In this document: piece after piece, positions 1-13,625 of the stretch
How the letters are laid out: every line of letters starts with the position of its first letter
Numbering within the stretch: the stretch's first letter is position 1
From: Lycocorax pyrrhopterus obiensis
Lineage: Eukaryota > Chordata > Aves > Passeriformes > Paradisaeidae
Length of the DNA: 64,000 nucleotides
Reading direction: 5' to 3'
NCBI GenBank assembly: GCA_014706295.1
Contig: JACSVZ010000007.1
Coordinates: 5,139,699-5,203,698, forward strand
The notes under the pieces: generated by a model
Seen by the model: only the letters and a program-made list of their open reading frames with translations
Databases searched by the model: none
What the model was told of the DNA's origin: nothing
Made by a program: the position numbers and the translations under genes

Positions 1-3000
1 ATATACAACTGCCAATGCAACATGGTGTCTTTTTTGGCAGAGAAGATAAAAATAGCAAAGAAACGACAGCTCTGTGCTTTTTATGAAAGCCTGGCAGTTT
101 TCCAGTAGAGACTTAAGTACTTTTTGTACTTCGGGGGAAAAAAAAGGATGTGGTCCAACACTGGTCATACGAACCTGAGAAATATGGAATAAGAGGCTGG
201 GCTGAAGCAGCCAAAGTGGTACCACCAGCTGCAGCCCCATTAATTAATGCTCTGCGGTATGTAGCTGTAAGAATGACCCTGATAATTGCTGAATACGAGC
301 AGATAACTTTTACAGAACCGCTCTGCTTTTCTTACTGTGGTGTACTTACCCAAGGAATACCTTGCACATTTCCCCCGTCTCACAGGGCAGTAAATTAGTT
401 CTAATTGCAGAGGTATGTAGTAAAAGCCGTGCTCAGCCTTCTGCAGCATTTGAAGATTTATTTTACAGTTTTAGGTTTTCTCTGGATGCCTAAAATTGGG
501 GGTATAGGGACATGAGAGAAAATGCAGATTTTATAGATCTGTAAAATTACCTCTGTTTAGACAAATAAGTGTTTCTCTGCAAATCAAACAATGTAATTGA
601 AAACTACAGTTCTGTGGGGGACAGCACAGTGCACTAGAATAGAGATTTCTTTTTTATTTTTTGCAGTTCTTCTTTTAATTTAAAAAGAATGATAACTTTA
701 TCTGCTTAAAGGGAAAAATATGACAGTACAATAAACTACTTTTAACATACCCTAGCTCCAGCTTTATGAGTAATTTTGAAAAAAAATTGCCAATAGTGGA
801 TACAGAGCAAAATTCTACAGCTCCACAGACTGCACTGACTTGTGCAAACAGCAGCAACCGCCTGAAGGAGCTACCAGAGTCACTGGGTGCAATCCTTCAG
901 CAGAAAGAGCCCAGTATTTCAGATCCTTGTGCTACGCCTTTAGTCTCTGTGTGGCACTCAGTCATGCTCTAAGTCCTCTTTTACAAATATTTTCTTTGTC
1001 CTTTTGTCTCCTATACATTGCTGTCCCCCTGTCCCTGTTACAGGCAAGCCTCCACACTAAAATCCATCAGGGAACAGCAGCTGCCCACAGCAGCTCCTCA
1101 CTCCTTCCAGAGCCCGATCCTTCTGGTACTCGTGAACTTTACAAACAGCCTGAGGATTTTATCTCAAAACAAAGCTGTTGGGTTGATCCAAGGAAACAAT
1201 GTTTATCTCAGACTGAAGAATAAAACTTGCACGTCTTGTGCAGAAGCAGGGACACTTAACATGTGCTGCTTTTAGCAGTGAGCTACCTGTTCCTGTCAGG
1301 GATCTGACATACAGGGGAAATGCTGTTTTCTTGTTTCTCAGCAAGTGCCAGCGAGGAGCCATTTCCTCTGACCAAACCCTAGCACCTACATGCATGACAA
1401 TAGATATGTAGTCTTGCAAATGAAATCCACGAACAAAAAATAGTCACTCAACTCAAGGCCAAACAGATGAAAAGACAGCAGAAGGTTTTTGGACTAGCTG
1501 GTTCTTCCGGGAATGCAGCTGTGCATTCCAGCAGGCAGCAAGAATGTGGGTTTTTCCACTTACGCTGATCACAAGCTTTGCTACATTCTAGGCAAAAGCA
1601 TTCATCCCCCATGCATGTGGTTCAACTAGATAGCTTCACAGAATAACACTACTCTGCATCAAAGAAGGGAAATTAAACAAAGATTCTTCAAAAGGATTCT
1701 AATGTCAGCCAGCATCATAGGGCAGAAAAATTAAGTCACACATTTCTTTTTCTGGCTGTGCAAGCCTGAATACACTGGGTATATCTGACATGCAACTTGA
1801 TGTTGTCTCAGGATCTCTCCTCCCACAGCCAAGTGTAGCAGAATCCAGAAGTTTTGCCTAATTTATCACATGTAGTTCTGTTCCTTGTAGTTCTTTATAC
1901 CAATTTAGTATGATCAGTAACGATCAGCCAAAAAGCCTCCTCAAGTCCTTGTGTTACTGTGCATTCTTCTGTCTCTCCAAAGGGTCACAAAGCATTGACT
2001 TTTCTTGTACCCCCACTTTTGGCTGAAACCTGCTTGTGCTGTGAACAAAGGGATGCCAGCAACAAAGGAACAAAGGAACTTCTGATGAAGACTCCCCCTG
2101 AGCTGCTACCAGTGGTGGTTGTTAGAGATACAACTAATCCTACAGCTCATTACTGAACTACGGCAAAAGATCCTTGGAACTCCTTCCTACTGCCAAACAG
2201 CACAAAGCTTAAATAGCATCGCTATCTGCCTCAAGTGTGCTAGGTTAAAAACAGATCCTCCCCTTACCTTCTGACACAGCATTGTAGACGAAGAAGCCAA
2301 AAACCAAAAACAAAAACAAGAACTTTTGTAGTAGCCAGCTTGTAAATGACATGACAAAAATGACTAGTGAGGGGAGAAGAGTCACAAGACACTGTGATCT
2401 TCAGTGTGTGGTTTGTCGAATTCAAAAGTGAGTTCATCACTGTGAAAATGCCCAATCTCCAATGGAGTTTGATTCAATTCTTCATATTTTCTAACAATGT
2501 TCTAATGTGGAGACAGGCAAAAATTGTGATGAATGTCCTGAGAGGACCATCATTTACTGATATTTGCTTAAAGCTCTACCTCACCTCAGAGCAAGTGCCT
2601 ACCTGCTGCACCAGTAGATGGCCCCTTAGCAGGACACATTTTAAAGTTAGATCTTTGTCACCTCTGAAAAGAAAGAGTGTTTCATCTCTTAAACATCTAC
2701 GAAAGTCTCTTTGTACGTGTTCTGGCTCTCATTAATTTTAAGGGGAGTTGGAAAAAGCACTAGTAGAGCTTATAAAAATAAAAAACAATGAGAAAGAATG
2801 GGATATAAAAACAAAATTCATTGCCTCCAAATCTGCCCCATTCTCTTTTTTACCTTTCAGTAATGATTACATGTGTCTTCTGCACATTCAAGCATCAGAA
2901 AAACATATAAACCATTTTTATGGCATAGAGCAAAAATTTATCTACGTATTTCAGCTTAGATCTGCAAGAATACACTTAAATTTTAGAAGTGGAGCGAGAA

Positions 3001-6000
3001 AACAAAGACAGTTTTATTCCATGCAGAGCAATTACTCCAGCTGTCAGCACAAGTCACTTTTACTGCTAAAGCAAAAGTGCGAAGCATCAAGTGGATCCCA
3101 CAAAAACAATACAAGTTTATCTTAGAAGACCACACCTTCTGTTCTGTAGGCCCTTAAGTCAGGCACAAGTGAGAGCAAATTACCAAGCAGAATTAAAAGG
3201 AACGAAAATGCCACGCATTCAAGGGGGAAACTAATTTCTTCCTCAGCACTGACGAGAACCAACGTTAGTACCGAGTTTCAAAAACATTTACAGATCTTCT
3301 GCAACTCTCCCACGCTTTGCTGTACAGAGAAATCCTGCTGCTAGTGCAGGCAACAGGAGTTCTGCTATCAATTCAGTGGAAGCCAGAACTGTACCCTCTT
3401 TTCTTATCAAAGCCCACAAACCCAAAATTCAGCTCTTTGTGGTTTGTTCTCAACGACAAAGGGGTGTCAACACTTACTGTAAGGCAGTGGGCTTTTTAAC
3501 TAGCTACTGGTTATGCTAAACATTATTCTAACTGTGATCTCTCTCAGTCATGAAGGTATGCATATTGCTGGAAATGTCAAACTGCAGGTAATTCATCAAT
3601 ATAGAAATGGCAATACTAATTTAATCCTGACACTTCCAAAAGTCTCATTTTCTTTAAAACAAAACACAAAGATAAAATCTAAAATTACAGTCTAAAGTGG
3701 ATGGTAAAGGTGTTACTAAAAACTCTCACCTGGATTCTTTTCCAGGTCACACTGATGTAAATACTGTATATTTCTAAAGTTTCTCTTGGCTTCCTCAGCA
3801 TTTACACCTGAAAGGGAGCACATCTTAGAATAACAGTAAGAAATCTGTCTGAACAGTTTAACCAGCACTTGCTGCAAAAATGTAGATTATACGTGTGATG
3901 TATAAAACCAGCCAATTATAGAAAGAAAAAACCCTCTAATTAAACTCTTTGTCATCCAAACCCAGGGTGAATCCTTATAGCTCATCTCCCATAGAAGCAT
4001 TGTATGTGAAATGGGGTAATGTATAAACAAAGTGCTTTATCTGGGGTATGAATGGAAGCTCCAGGATTGTAACATCCTTTAAGATAACATTCCAAACCTA
4101 TCCTTTTAAGTTTTCAGCCAAGAATTTGTTTTTATAATTTCTTAGCTCTTGGCAAAATGAAACTATACTTCAGACTAAGTTCGTCCTCTCATTCAATGCC
4201 ACTATCACTCCCCCACTTTTTGCTAAAGAAACAAAACAAGTGTTTTGAAACCCAAAACAACAGGGAACAGGCTATAGCCGCTCTCTGTCATGGTTTCTTA
4301 ATCATATTTACCATGAGATATCACAAGGCAGCTCATTAACAACACAAATAATAATATTGTTTTATCTACAACTAGATCTTACCCTGCAGTTCCCACCCGG
4401 GTATCCCAGACACCACGAGCTGATCTGGGAGAAGCCAACAGCGGTGTGGAAAAGGCCTGGCTCCTACAGTAGGGCAAGAATGCTCAGGATTTAGTACTGC
4501 TGTAATTCTGCCACTGCAATATGTCTTGAAAACACAGTACTCCCCTGCCCTCACAAGTAACAGATTTAATCTACTTTTTCACTCCAAGGCTGCGGGCTGC
4601 TTTGTCACAGACTGGTGCATGACACAGTTCTAGGAATCCTAAAGGCTTAACTCACTCTGTCCCCCCAAAATCAGCTACAGGCCACTAAGAACACCTCTTC
4701 TTCCCAGTAAACACCCTCACAATATGCACCATGTGATGAGGTCATTAATTGAGCATGACCATTAACAAAACCTCAGAAGGGAGATTTTAGGGAGTGTCCG
4801 CTTCCCTCTCTACCAGCTGCAGGGATTTTCCAATCACTTTATACTGCCATAGCAATGGACTGGGACTCAGCTGTACTTCTCAAGGGAAAAAAAGCCACTG
4901 CAGGGTAAATATAAGCTAATGATGAGCAGCTTCGAAGAAATCTCAGTCTAAAGTAATTACAAATAATACCACTCTTCATTGCACTTTGTAAAAGAAAAAA
5001 TATGTGGCAACAATTTTCCCTAATAGCCACACCTACATCTGACACTAAGTAAATACTATATATCACTACAGAGGCTGAGTCCTCATTTTAGTTTGTTGAG
5101 CAATAGCAGAGTGAAATACATCACTGTAAAAAACCTTTTTTTTGTTTAATTTCACATTAATTTAAGCACTCACTGTTCACAAAACTGAATCACCTTTACA
5201 GAAGTCCTACAAGCTGAACAGAAATGTTCTCAGAAATGTTAAAAAAACAAGCAGGGAACAGAACAGAAAGTTTTGCAGCAAATTTTAGGTGTGGGGAGGT
5301 AAGCACAGAGCATGTGTGGAAGTGTGTGTGATTGTGTAAGCCTCATGCTGTTCCTCGTAGTCTCCTGACTGATGAAGCCAAGATCGTGCTCTGCTGAGAG
5401 TCAGCACTTGTTTTTTTGAAGAAAGAATTGCTGTATTTTGTCTCCTGCCTTTGGGATGCTCAGGGGAAAAACCCTTCAGTGCAGTAGGGACAACTTTTTT
5501 TTCCCCACCTTCATTCCTGAAAACCATTTGGAATTTTAGGAGAGGAACAAATGCCTTCCTTAAACAAAAAAATCCCTCTCAAACAAGGAAAAGGAAAGGA
5601 ACGTATTACCCACCTGAGACTGAGGGTTAAATAGAGTTTTACCTTTATTCCCCCAACAAATGAAAGCTGAGACAAAGGGAGAGCTTGTCCCAGAGTACTC
5701 TGGGAGACTCTGAGGCAGCAAGGAGAAACAGAGACAGGTTCATGACCTCCTGCATCCCTCCCCTGCTCCAGGTAATTCAGAGAAGTGTTCGAATTCACAG
5801 CCCTTGCTGAGCCTTCCACCACCAGATTTACACCCTCTGCACAGGCTGCTGTAAGGAGCTGTGGTTATTACATTGCTCGTGCTGCCATCCCAGCGTAGGC
5901 ATGTTTTAAACGCTCCTTTCCCTGTCAAAAAGCTAAATTCTGCTCTCTTACGCAGCCTCTGAATTCAAAGGCTTTCCTCAGAGCTCAAGAAATTTCACCT

Positions 6001-6798
6001 GGTATCAGCGATGATATCAGCAGCTCAGGAATTCAAGCACATCCATTCAGAATCTTGAATCTCTTTAAAAACACTTAACTAAGTTATGATGTGTTTGTTA
6101 AATTTTACACGCCAAAATCAAAATAAACCCCTGCCTTAGAAGAGCCATCCAGCCTAAGTTGGAATTTCTGTAGAAAAAAATCATGCAAGCCTTTTAATGA
6201 GAATGTGGAAGGTTAGACAATTGGTATTTAGAAATACTAAAGGAAAAAGAACTTTACCTTATGTGTGTATCAACAAGTGAACAAAGACTGATGTGTGCAA
6301 ATAATAATAATCTTCAAAGTGAAGGATTAGAATCAAAGAATAAAATGTTTTTCTTCTGCAACTAGGAATTAGCACAACCAAGGTCAGACAATTTCCTGAA
6401 AATAAATGTATTATTCTTTTTCTGCTGTTTTCCCCCTTGGTTTTTTGATCAGTATTTACTAAAAACTCAAAGTGCTCAGGACTCAAGTGTTTGGTCTACA
6501 GCTCAGCACTGGAGAGGCACAGACACAGCATCAGAACACCCTGGGCCAATGACTTTTTTATACTTTATAGCCATTTATAAACGGATTTTTAAAAACAAAC
6601 AAACCCACCTCTTTATTTTGGAAGTTTGAACTAACAGCTTTGTTTTGGGTAAGTTTCCACTACGTGTTCAAATATAAAATGATAGTACAGGTTTATTGGG
6701 CAAGTGAATTACAACAATAGTAAAAAAAGAACAAATTTTATTGAGTGACTGTTTTTATATACAGAACACTTCAACTCACATCCCAGTGATATTCTGGT
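1..6798. other. Intergenic DNA upstream of EIF3M, distal part
   Basis: No gene is recognised here. Open frames are short (up to 125 codons), lack recognisable domains and look like chance frames in AT-rich DNA. On the minus strand four splice-flanked open segments (1287-1385, 2268-2363, 3730-3807 and 4383-4463) have mutually compatible phase; they are discussed as a finding and are not called as a gene. In human the neighbour on this side is WT1, but no zinc-finger exon of WT1 is visible. Confidence 0.7.
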
Positions 6799-6799
6799 T

Positions 6800-6910
6800 T
6801 TCACAGAATGTCAGGATGGTTGATCTTGGAAGGGATATCATGGAGGTGATCTGGTTCAGCCTCCTGCTCAAGCAGGTTCATCTAGAACTGGTTAGCTGGG
6901 GCTGACCATT
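6800..6910 (-). mobile_element. CR1 LINE 3'-end fragment, minus orientation
   Basis: The segment reads like the reverse complement of the avian CR1 3' end: an 'acagaatgtcaggatgg' start, a 'ttggaagggatatca' block, then the 'cctcctgctcaagcaggttcatctaga' type block. It is truncated and diverged, so it is an old immobile remnant. CR1 is the dominant LINE of birds and other sauropsids, which helps identify the host. Boundaries are approximate. Confidence 0.8.
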
Positions 6911-9900
6911 TTCCTAAATTCAGGAGGAAACAACAATGAAAATTTTTCGTGGGATTTTTTACTGTTGGGGTTTTTTTAAATTATTAACCTCAGTACTCTT
7001 AGAAATGTGGGAATTACAGAAAGATGGTCTTTATGCTGATTTCCTTGTATCTGCTTTGTACAGCTTTTTGGAAGTACTGGGCAGCCAGCCATATCATCAG
7101 AGCTTTAATTTCTATCAGTGATCTCTGGAAGAATTTCCTTCTGGATTATATCAGAATTTGGATTCCTTGTTTGCCACCAAATACTCTTTCATATTGGTAG
7201 CATAGAAAGAGAAGTGAGAAAAAATGGATGTAGACAGAGCTGAAGAAATTTTGAACTCAATTTTGTTTTCAAAGTTATGTATTTTAACAACCTGTTACTT
7301 AAAAAATCTCTGAAATTCAGAGCATACATCCTCATTGGTTAAAGGTTTAAATTTTTTAAAAATATTAAAAAATCAGTATGTTTCTAATTGACTGTAATTT
7401 TGTCTCCTAACAATTATTCAACAAACATATATTAGAACAAGTCCTCACTACCTCCTCAATATTTCTGCAGGAGAATATAAAACTTTTTAAGACAAGGTGT
7501 ACATGGTCAACTTAATCTTGCAAATAATCTTTGCAGTGTGCAAGAGATTCTCCAGCATCTTCAGCTCTGGAGTTTAAAAGAGTTATCAAAGTTAAAAAAC
7601 AGGATTGCAGTTATCAGCCCAGTATTTCAGTTTTAAGAGGTGGCCTATTGATCAACACAGAGACAAAGCTGATCTGAGTAAGCACCACATGAAAGATTTC
7701 CAGCCTAACCAATAAGAAACCAAAGTGCTGGTTCAGTGAAGACATTCTTTTGAACATTTAATCACACCGTCCGTTGACTAGAAAATATAGAAAAGCTATG
7801 TGCAACAAAATGTTGATTTTTAAAAAATATGTACAATCTTCACATCACAGGAAGGGATCAGAATTTATTTTAGCTCCCATGATAAAATATCAACAAACTA
7901 GCCATCTCAAATACACTATTCAGGGTTTGGAAAAGGGAATTTGAAACAAAACTAAACAGAAAGATTCAGATGGGAATGGTATATTCACTTGGATCCAAGT
8001 CAAAGCAAGCTGTAAGTGATAAATCCTTTGTATATGTGTATAATTCTTTTACATGGATGTTCTCCTGGTATGACAATTGTTTACTGTTTTACTTGTTCTG
8101 TACTTACCTGTTTATTTTGCCTGTTAAATGGTTTTGCCCTTCAAGCTTAGCATAATGGTTCACACACAACCTTTTAGCAAAACTGCTTTAGTGCCTCCTA
8201 CTCTGAAGAAAACAAAGCAGTTAAAAAAATTCGCTCTACGGTTAATAGGTATCAGTGACCTGGGTGGCTGCTTTTCCTTTTCATGCTGTGTGCAGAACTT
8301 TCACTTTGGTAGGAGGAATATTCTGGTCTCCTAGGACTCAGAGAAGATTACAGCTACACCTCCTGTGGAAACGATAGGGGTTCTTGCTCTGTTAGTTTTC
8401 TCTAAAATAAAAGATGTTTTGAAGGAAAGTTTGCAATTAACAGACTGAAAGCAACGAGGTGACATGCCAATTATAACATATTGTAGCAGGTATTTAAGAT
8501 GTATTTTCAAATCAGTCTGACCATGTTCCAAACTCCCTTGAAGAGTATGATATTGCAGAGAGAGGATTTTGTACCATCACAGTAGGGGCTGACTGCAGTT
8601 ATGCCATTTTGAAAATCTCTCCACTGATAAAGAGCTCTGCGTGTTTTTAAAGTTCTGTTTACTTACATCTTTGTGGAACTGGCCCAACATTTCCTGTGTA
8701 TATTTTAAGCTATTTTTGTTATTTTTATTTCCCAGGCATTTTCTTCCAGGGTACATCTTTTGTTTCCACAGAAGCAGCACCAACTTCTTTTGTAGTCCCA
8801 GTGTTTTCTGGGGACACCAAAGGCAGCTGTTATCTGCCATGCCCTGTTTCTGTGCCTCTGCTGAGCATACTGGACGTAGTGTGCTGCAGGACAAATATCT
8901 TTCCAAATTAAACTCCTAATCTCTCTGCTTTAGGTAGTATTGTTTAGTAAATAGGCACATGAATAACTCAGTGATTGTGTATGGCTGCTTCTGCTGTACT
9001 CTCTATGATTTGCAAAAAAAGTCAGAAAGGCCGTCTAAACAGTTTATAGTCTGGAGCTGTGCAAGTTTTGAGGAAAACACTCCAAAATGTGTTTTAAGAG
9101 AATCTACACCCTTTATTCTTAGCCCAAATACACTGGGAGTGGGTTGGGGGTGTGCACAACACACTGCATTCCCAAACATCTAATTTGAACCTTAGTCATA
9201 CAGTCCTTTGAATAACACAGACAGAAGCTGATCCTTTGAAACCAACCCAGGTAAGTCCTGAACGGATAAAGGTCATCTATCTATGAACAGTTTGGATTTC
9301 AAAAGATGTTGAGGTCATTTGTATGAGTTCCTTCCTGGCTTTTCAGTAAAACACACCTTCTCAAGGTATTTGAGGAACTATCTAAAAGAACAGGCCAAAT
9401 CCTTACACATAATCTAATAAACGCTACTGTGGTTAGTTCAGAAGCACATTCAGTTCACCATAGCGTGAACTCAGGAGCAGTGACAAGAGAAAAACCTACA
9501 GCATCCATAAAAAAAGTTCGTGTAACATGTAACTCCGCAACCTGAAGTCTCAAATACTTATCTTTAAATATTATGTCATGTCACCAGCACCACATATGAA
9601 AAAACACAGCTTACACTTGGTTTTCTAATTTCTGTGAACTATTCTTGCATCTGTGAGTATTCCTATTGGCTTCTGTATAAAGCCAAATCATAAGAAAAAG
9701 TCCCTTTAAGATAAAAGCATGACTCCGAATGTAGCACTGCTATTCCAGCTTTATGGCCCATGATAAACTACTTTCCCCAAGACAGGATTTGCCATTTGTA
9801 GATCAACCACTAGAGATAAAAATAACCTTTCTGATAATAATTCATCACAGCTCTAACTTAAGTAGACTGTACCTTTCTTTTACATACAAAGCCTGCTCAT

Positions 9901-12900
9901 TTTTAATCTAAACAAATTCACAGGGAGGAATTGAAAATTTTACTTCTTTTTTACTTTTTTTTTTTATTTATTTAATCTGCAGTAAACTAAACACAGATGT
10001 CTCCAATAGCATGAGGTTGGTGTTGAGACATCACAATTTTCTTATTTGGAGAAATCTAATTATAAGTAGAGACATTCTTTTCAGAAAGTGCTCGCAGATT
10101 TACAGCTTTGAAATCGTGCAGTTGGACTTGGATTTCCCTGTCTCCCACCCTGCACCCTGACAAACCCACCCTTGCCTGCTGCGGCTGATAATCCCAGCTG
10201 GCTGCAGTGGCACCTCCTGGCTGTCAGCCCTGATGAACTGCAGGCCCTGGGCTCCCACCCCTGCCAATGCAATGTTCAATACCTCAGTCAGTCCTCTCTC
10301 AGGCTCGGCTCCCGCCCTCTGCAACTCTCTGCCCGATTATTTGGATCTCAGTTACCCCTCTGAAGCAATTTCCTGCCTCTTTCAGGCTCATTTCTCAACT
10401 CCCAGGTAACAAATTTTCAACCTGATTACAACTGGGTTAGTTTAGTCCAGGCTGTTCTAAAGCAGTTGCATAATCTGAGCCTCTCTGCTGCAGCTGTTGT
10501 TGAACAAAAGTTATTTATAAACTGCAGACAAAATCCTTCAATATTTACAAAAGCTACTATGCAAAATATCAAGATACACTGCATCACACCATGGTTATTG
10601 TTTTCACTGGGACCTTACTGTTTTCTCGGTCCTCACTGTGAGAAACCCACAGCTGCATTTTGGATCTGACTGGGAAAGAATTTAAAACTTGAAAGTTCTG
10701 ATCACAAACTTCCCATTGCCAAGTAAATGTCACCAGGAATCTAATGAATAAAAATTGTATCTTCTTAGAATTGAAACTGACTCCATGACTGGCAACATCA
10801 GGAGTTTTTTAAATAGGCTTGGGGGAAAAGCTGGCATTGTAGTTGTGTAAAATTAACCACTTTTGCTTGCCCATTTGGTATCATATAACCAGAAAAAATT
10901 TCCAGAAAGAAAAAGAAAGTTTTCAGAATACAATATTTGCAAGAGTATTAGCCACGCTTCTTCACTGTTGCAAGCAGACACAGCCAAATCAGGAGAAATT
11001 AAGTTGGCAATGGGATCCAAATTAATCTAATCTTTGCTTAGATTGCATTTGTTTTTACAGATATTGCACCAAGGAAAAAGGCTGGGACTCAGTATGGTAT
11101 CCACCACTCCTCCACCAGTGGAGGCACAATGGGACTCCAGGCTCTAGAATGGATTTTTTTGGAACTACCTAAGGTCACTGGGTTTGGAAAGACTCTTGAA
11201 CCACAAGTGATGGTCAGGGACCACCAAGTGGGCTGTGGAAACCTTAGAAGAAGAAAACACTGACATGAACCCGAACCTCTCTTGTGGATTCTTCCTTTCA
11301 GTGATAAAATAAATGAACAGGGATCCAAATTGGAAATACATTACCTAAGTTTATTAGAAGATTAATCGTACAGTAAATGACAGAGAATCTTGGATGAATT
11401 TCTCTGCGACTCCAGTTCTAGCATTCAGCAGAGGAAATAAAGACATAACGAAGTAATGAAACACTAAGTTAGAATCACCCAACCACCAGCTGAGTAAAAT
11501 ACTCATTTTTAAAGTTCTTGAAAACAGAAACCCTAAAAAAAAAGTGTACCCTGGTTGGAAAAGGTATGCTGTGACCATGAACATAAGCCATGAAGCCTAT
11601 CTAGAATTCAAGTCTCAACATGTAAAAGAAGAGAAATTCTGCAATTTTAATGAAATATATTAATAATAAGATATTTATTATAGGCCACTGGAGCATGATG
11701 TCCTGTGACAGCTCAGAAGAACACACAAAAAATTTATCAACCAAGAAAAGAAGGTAGAACTGTAACCACTTACAGGGTGGGGAAAACAACTACAGAATAC
11801 TGTCAATTGATATTTTCAAAAAGGTTAAGACATAAGTATACATATACACATATATACTACAAATATCCTTATCAGCACATTTCAAAGGTATTTCAACTAT
11901 CTCCACATCACATCAAACATGATAAAACCATGACATATCACAAGATATCTACACTCTGCTTGGAGAGAACAAATGCTGGACTCAGCACTACCTATGATCT
12001 TTAATGTTTTACCTTCTCCAAAACCATTTGCCACTCAGGACACTTGAACATATTTGTAGAGTTCCTCTCACATCGTTTATCTAATAGCTTTTCAACATCT
12101 AAATTCCAGAAAGGCAGCGCCAGCCCGTGGCTTGACCCAAAACCTCAAAAGAAGATGCAAAATAAAGAAACCTTGACCAGAGAGAGAGAAGGTATGCACA
12201 AGAGGAAGACTAGTTTTCCAAGAGAACTCACTGCCATTTTAGCACGATGAATTATCAATATCAAATGGACACGCCTGTAAATAAGCTCTTCAAAATGCAG
12301 TAGAGACACGAAACAAGCAATGAGCTCTCTTTTTGGAACTCTTTTTTGTTTGGTCTGAAGTCAACACAGAACAACTAACTTGCTTGAAGTGAAAGAATGA
12401 GGAGTTCCAGGCTGCACCAGCTCCCTCCTTCCTCTTCATTTCTGAAAATTTTATCCACAAAGCAGAGACCTGGAGTGGTCACCTGTGAAAAGCCACCCCC
12501 ATGGACAGTGCTGGACACTCTCAGTAGAAGGGCAGCTTGCAGCACAATAAAGCTGGTGGGTTACCTCTGCATTCATGCTTAGAGGCAGTTCTTCAAGGCA
12601 GGAGACAATGTTTAGCCTTGTCTTTAACCTCTCAAACACTAGAGGACAAATTGTGTTGTCCTCTCTCTTGATTACTCCACCAGAACCTGCCAGTCTGCTG
12701 ACACCATTTGCACTCACCAGCTCCTTTGCATGATCTAGTTCAAGACCTCTCTCCAGCTTGACCAAACCTAGTTTAAGGGACCAGAGGTGAACCAAGCTCA
12801 CTACTTACCTCCTTTGATCTAAGGCTTTCAGGCCCTGGCTCACCACAATTTCCTGGCTGTAAAACTCTTGCTGCTCAGAAAGGAAGAAGAAAGCTGTTTC

Positions 12901-13519
12901 CTTTGCTGGCCATGAGACAGGACCCATCTGGAAGTGAAAGGAAAGAGTTTCATGTCTCACTGCATGCAAAACTCCTTCACTCTTTCAAGAAAATCTTACT
13001 TCTACCTTTTTTGTCCTCAGTCCATTTCTTCAGAGCTTAACATGGTGCTTTATATGTATGTGTTGTACAAGAGGCCTGGAGGCAGTGACCAGTAAAAGTA
13101 GTACTCAAGCAGTCAAAATTGCATCCATAAGGACAGGTCAACTCAAGCAAGGGGATTCAGCACAAATAATATCCAGTCATAACACAACAAAAGAATGATC
13201 CTGACTTGGATATCACAAAGTATCAGTGCCTTGATTCAGATTCACCAATTGCCATAGAAGTTAAGGTTTCCTCTTTTCCTGGTAAAAAAAAACAGGGCAT
13301 AGATTCTTACTGGGGCATAGATTTGAAGCAGCCAGAGTCATTACCTGGTTTGAACTCCCACACAGCACAGACCATTACATTACACTGAGGTATCCCTGAT
13401 TTAGTCTCAAAATTCTGGACATCAAACACAAAAGCAGTGTTAGCACACAGTAACCATCTCCAGTAGATTCTCATTTTTGGTGAACAATAGCAAGACTCAA
13501 TACCATAATTTTCTGCCCA
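6911..13519. other. Intergenic DNA, no gene recognised
   Basis: AT-rich sequence with a small GC-richer patch at about 10,100-10,370 and poly-T at about 9,945-9,965. A plus-strand consensus donor at 9251 and two minus-strand splice-flanked segments (12,013-12,143 and 12,809-12,927) are present. Without transcript evidence these cannot be called exons. Open frames are short and match no family I know. Confidence 0.65.
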
Positions 13520-13625
13520 AGAAAACTTCATGACAATTGACAAATACTTGAGAAAGCTTTATAATCTCTTCACCATTTGACAAATATGGAAACTGAAACT
13601 CCAAGGCATCAAAGTTAGGCACAGG
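13520..13625 (-). repeat. Probable MIR/L2-like ancient repeat remnant
   Basis: On the minus strand the segment contains a 'cagtttccatatttgtcaaatgg' type core, close to the familiar MIR/L2 core 'cagtttcctcatctgtaaaatgg', followed by a purine-rich stretch with an ATTATA block. It is strongly diverged and the ends are unclear. MIR and L2 cannot be separated by eye at this divergence. Confidence 0.4.

Noticed and set aside
5177..5216. 40-nt splice-flanked segment on the minus strand
   Set aside because: Its acceptor and GTGAGT donor are good, but the only open frame leaves a phase that does not join the neighbouring candidate exons.
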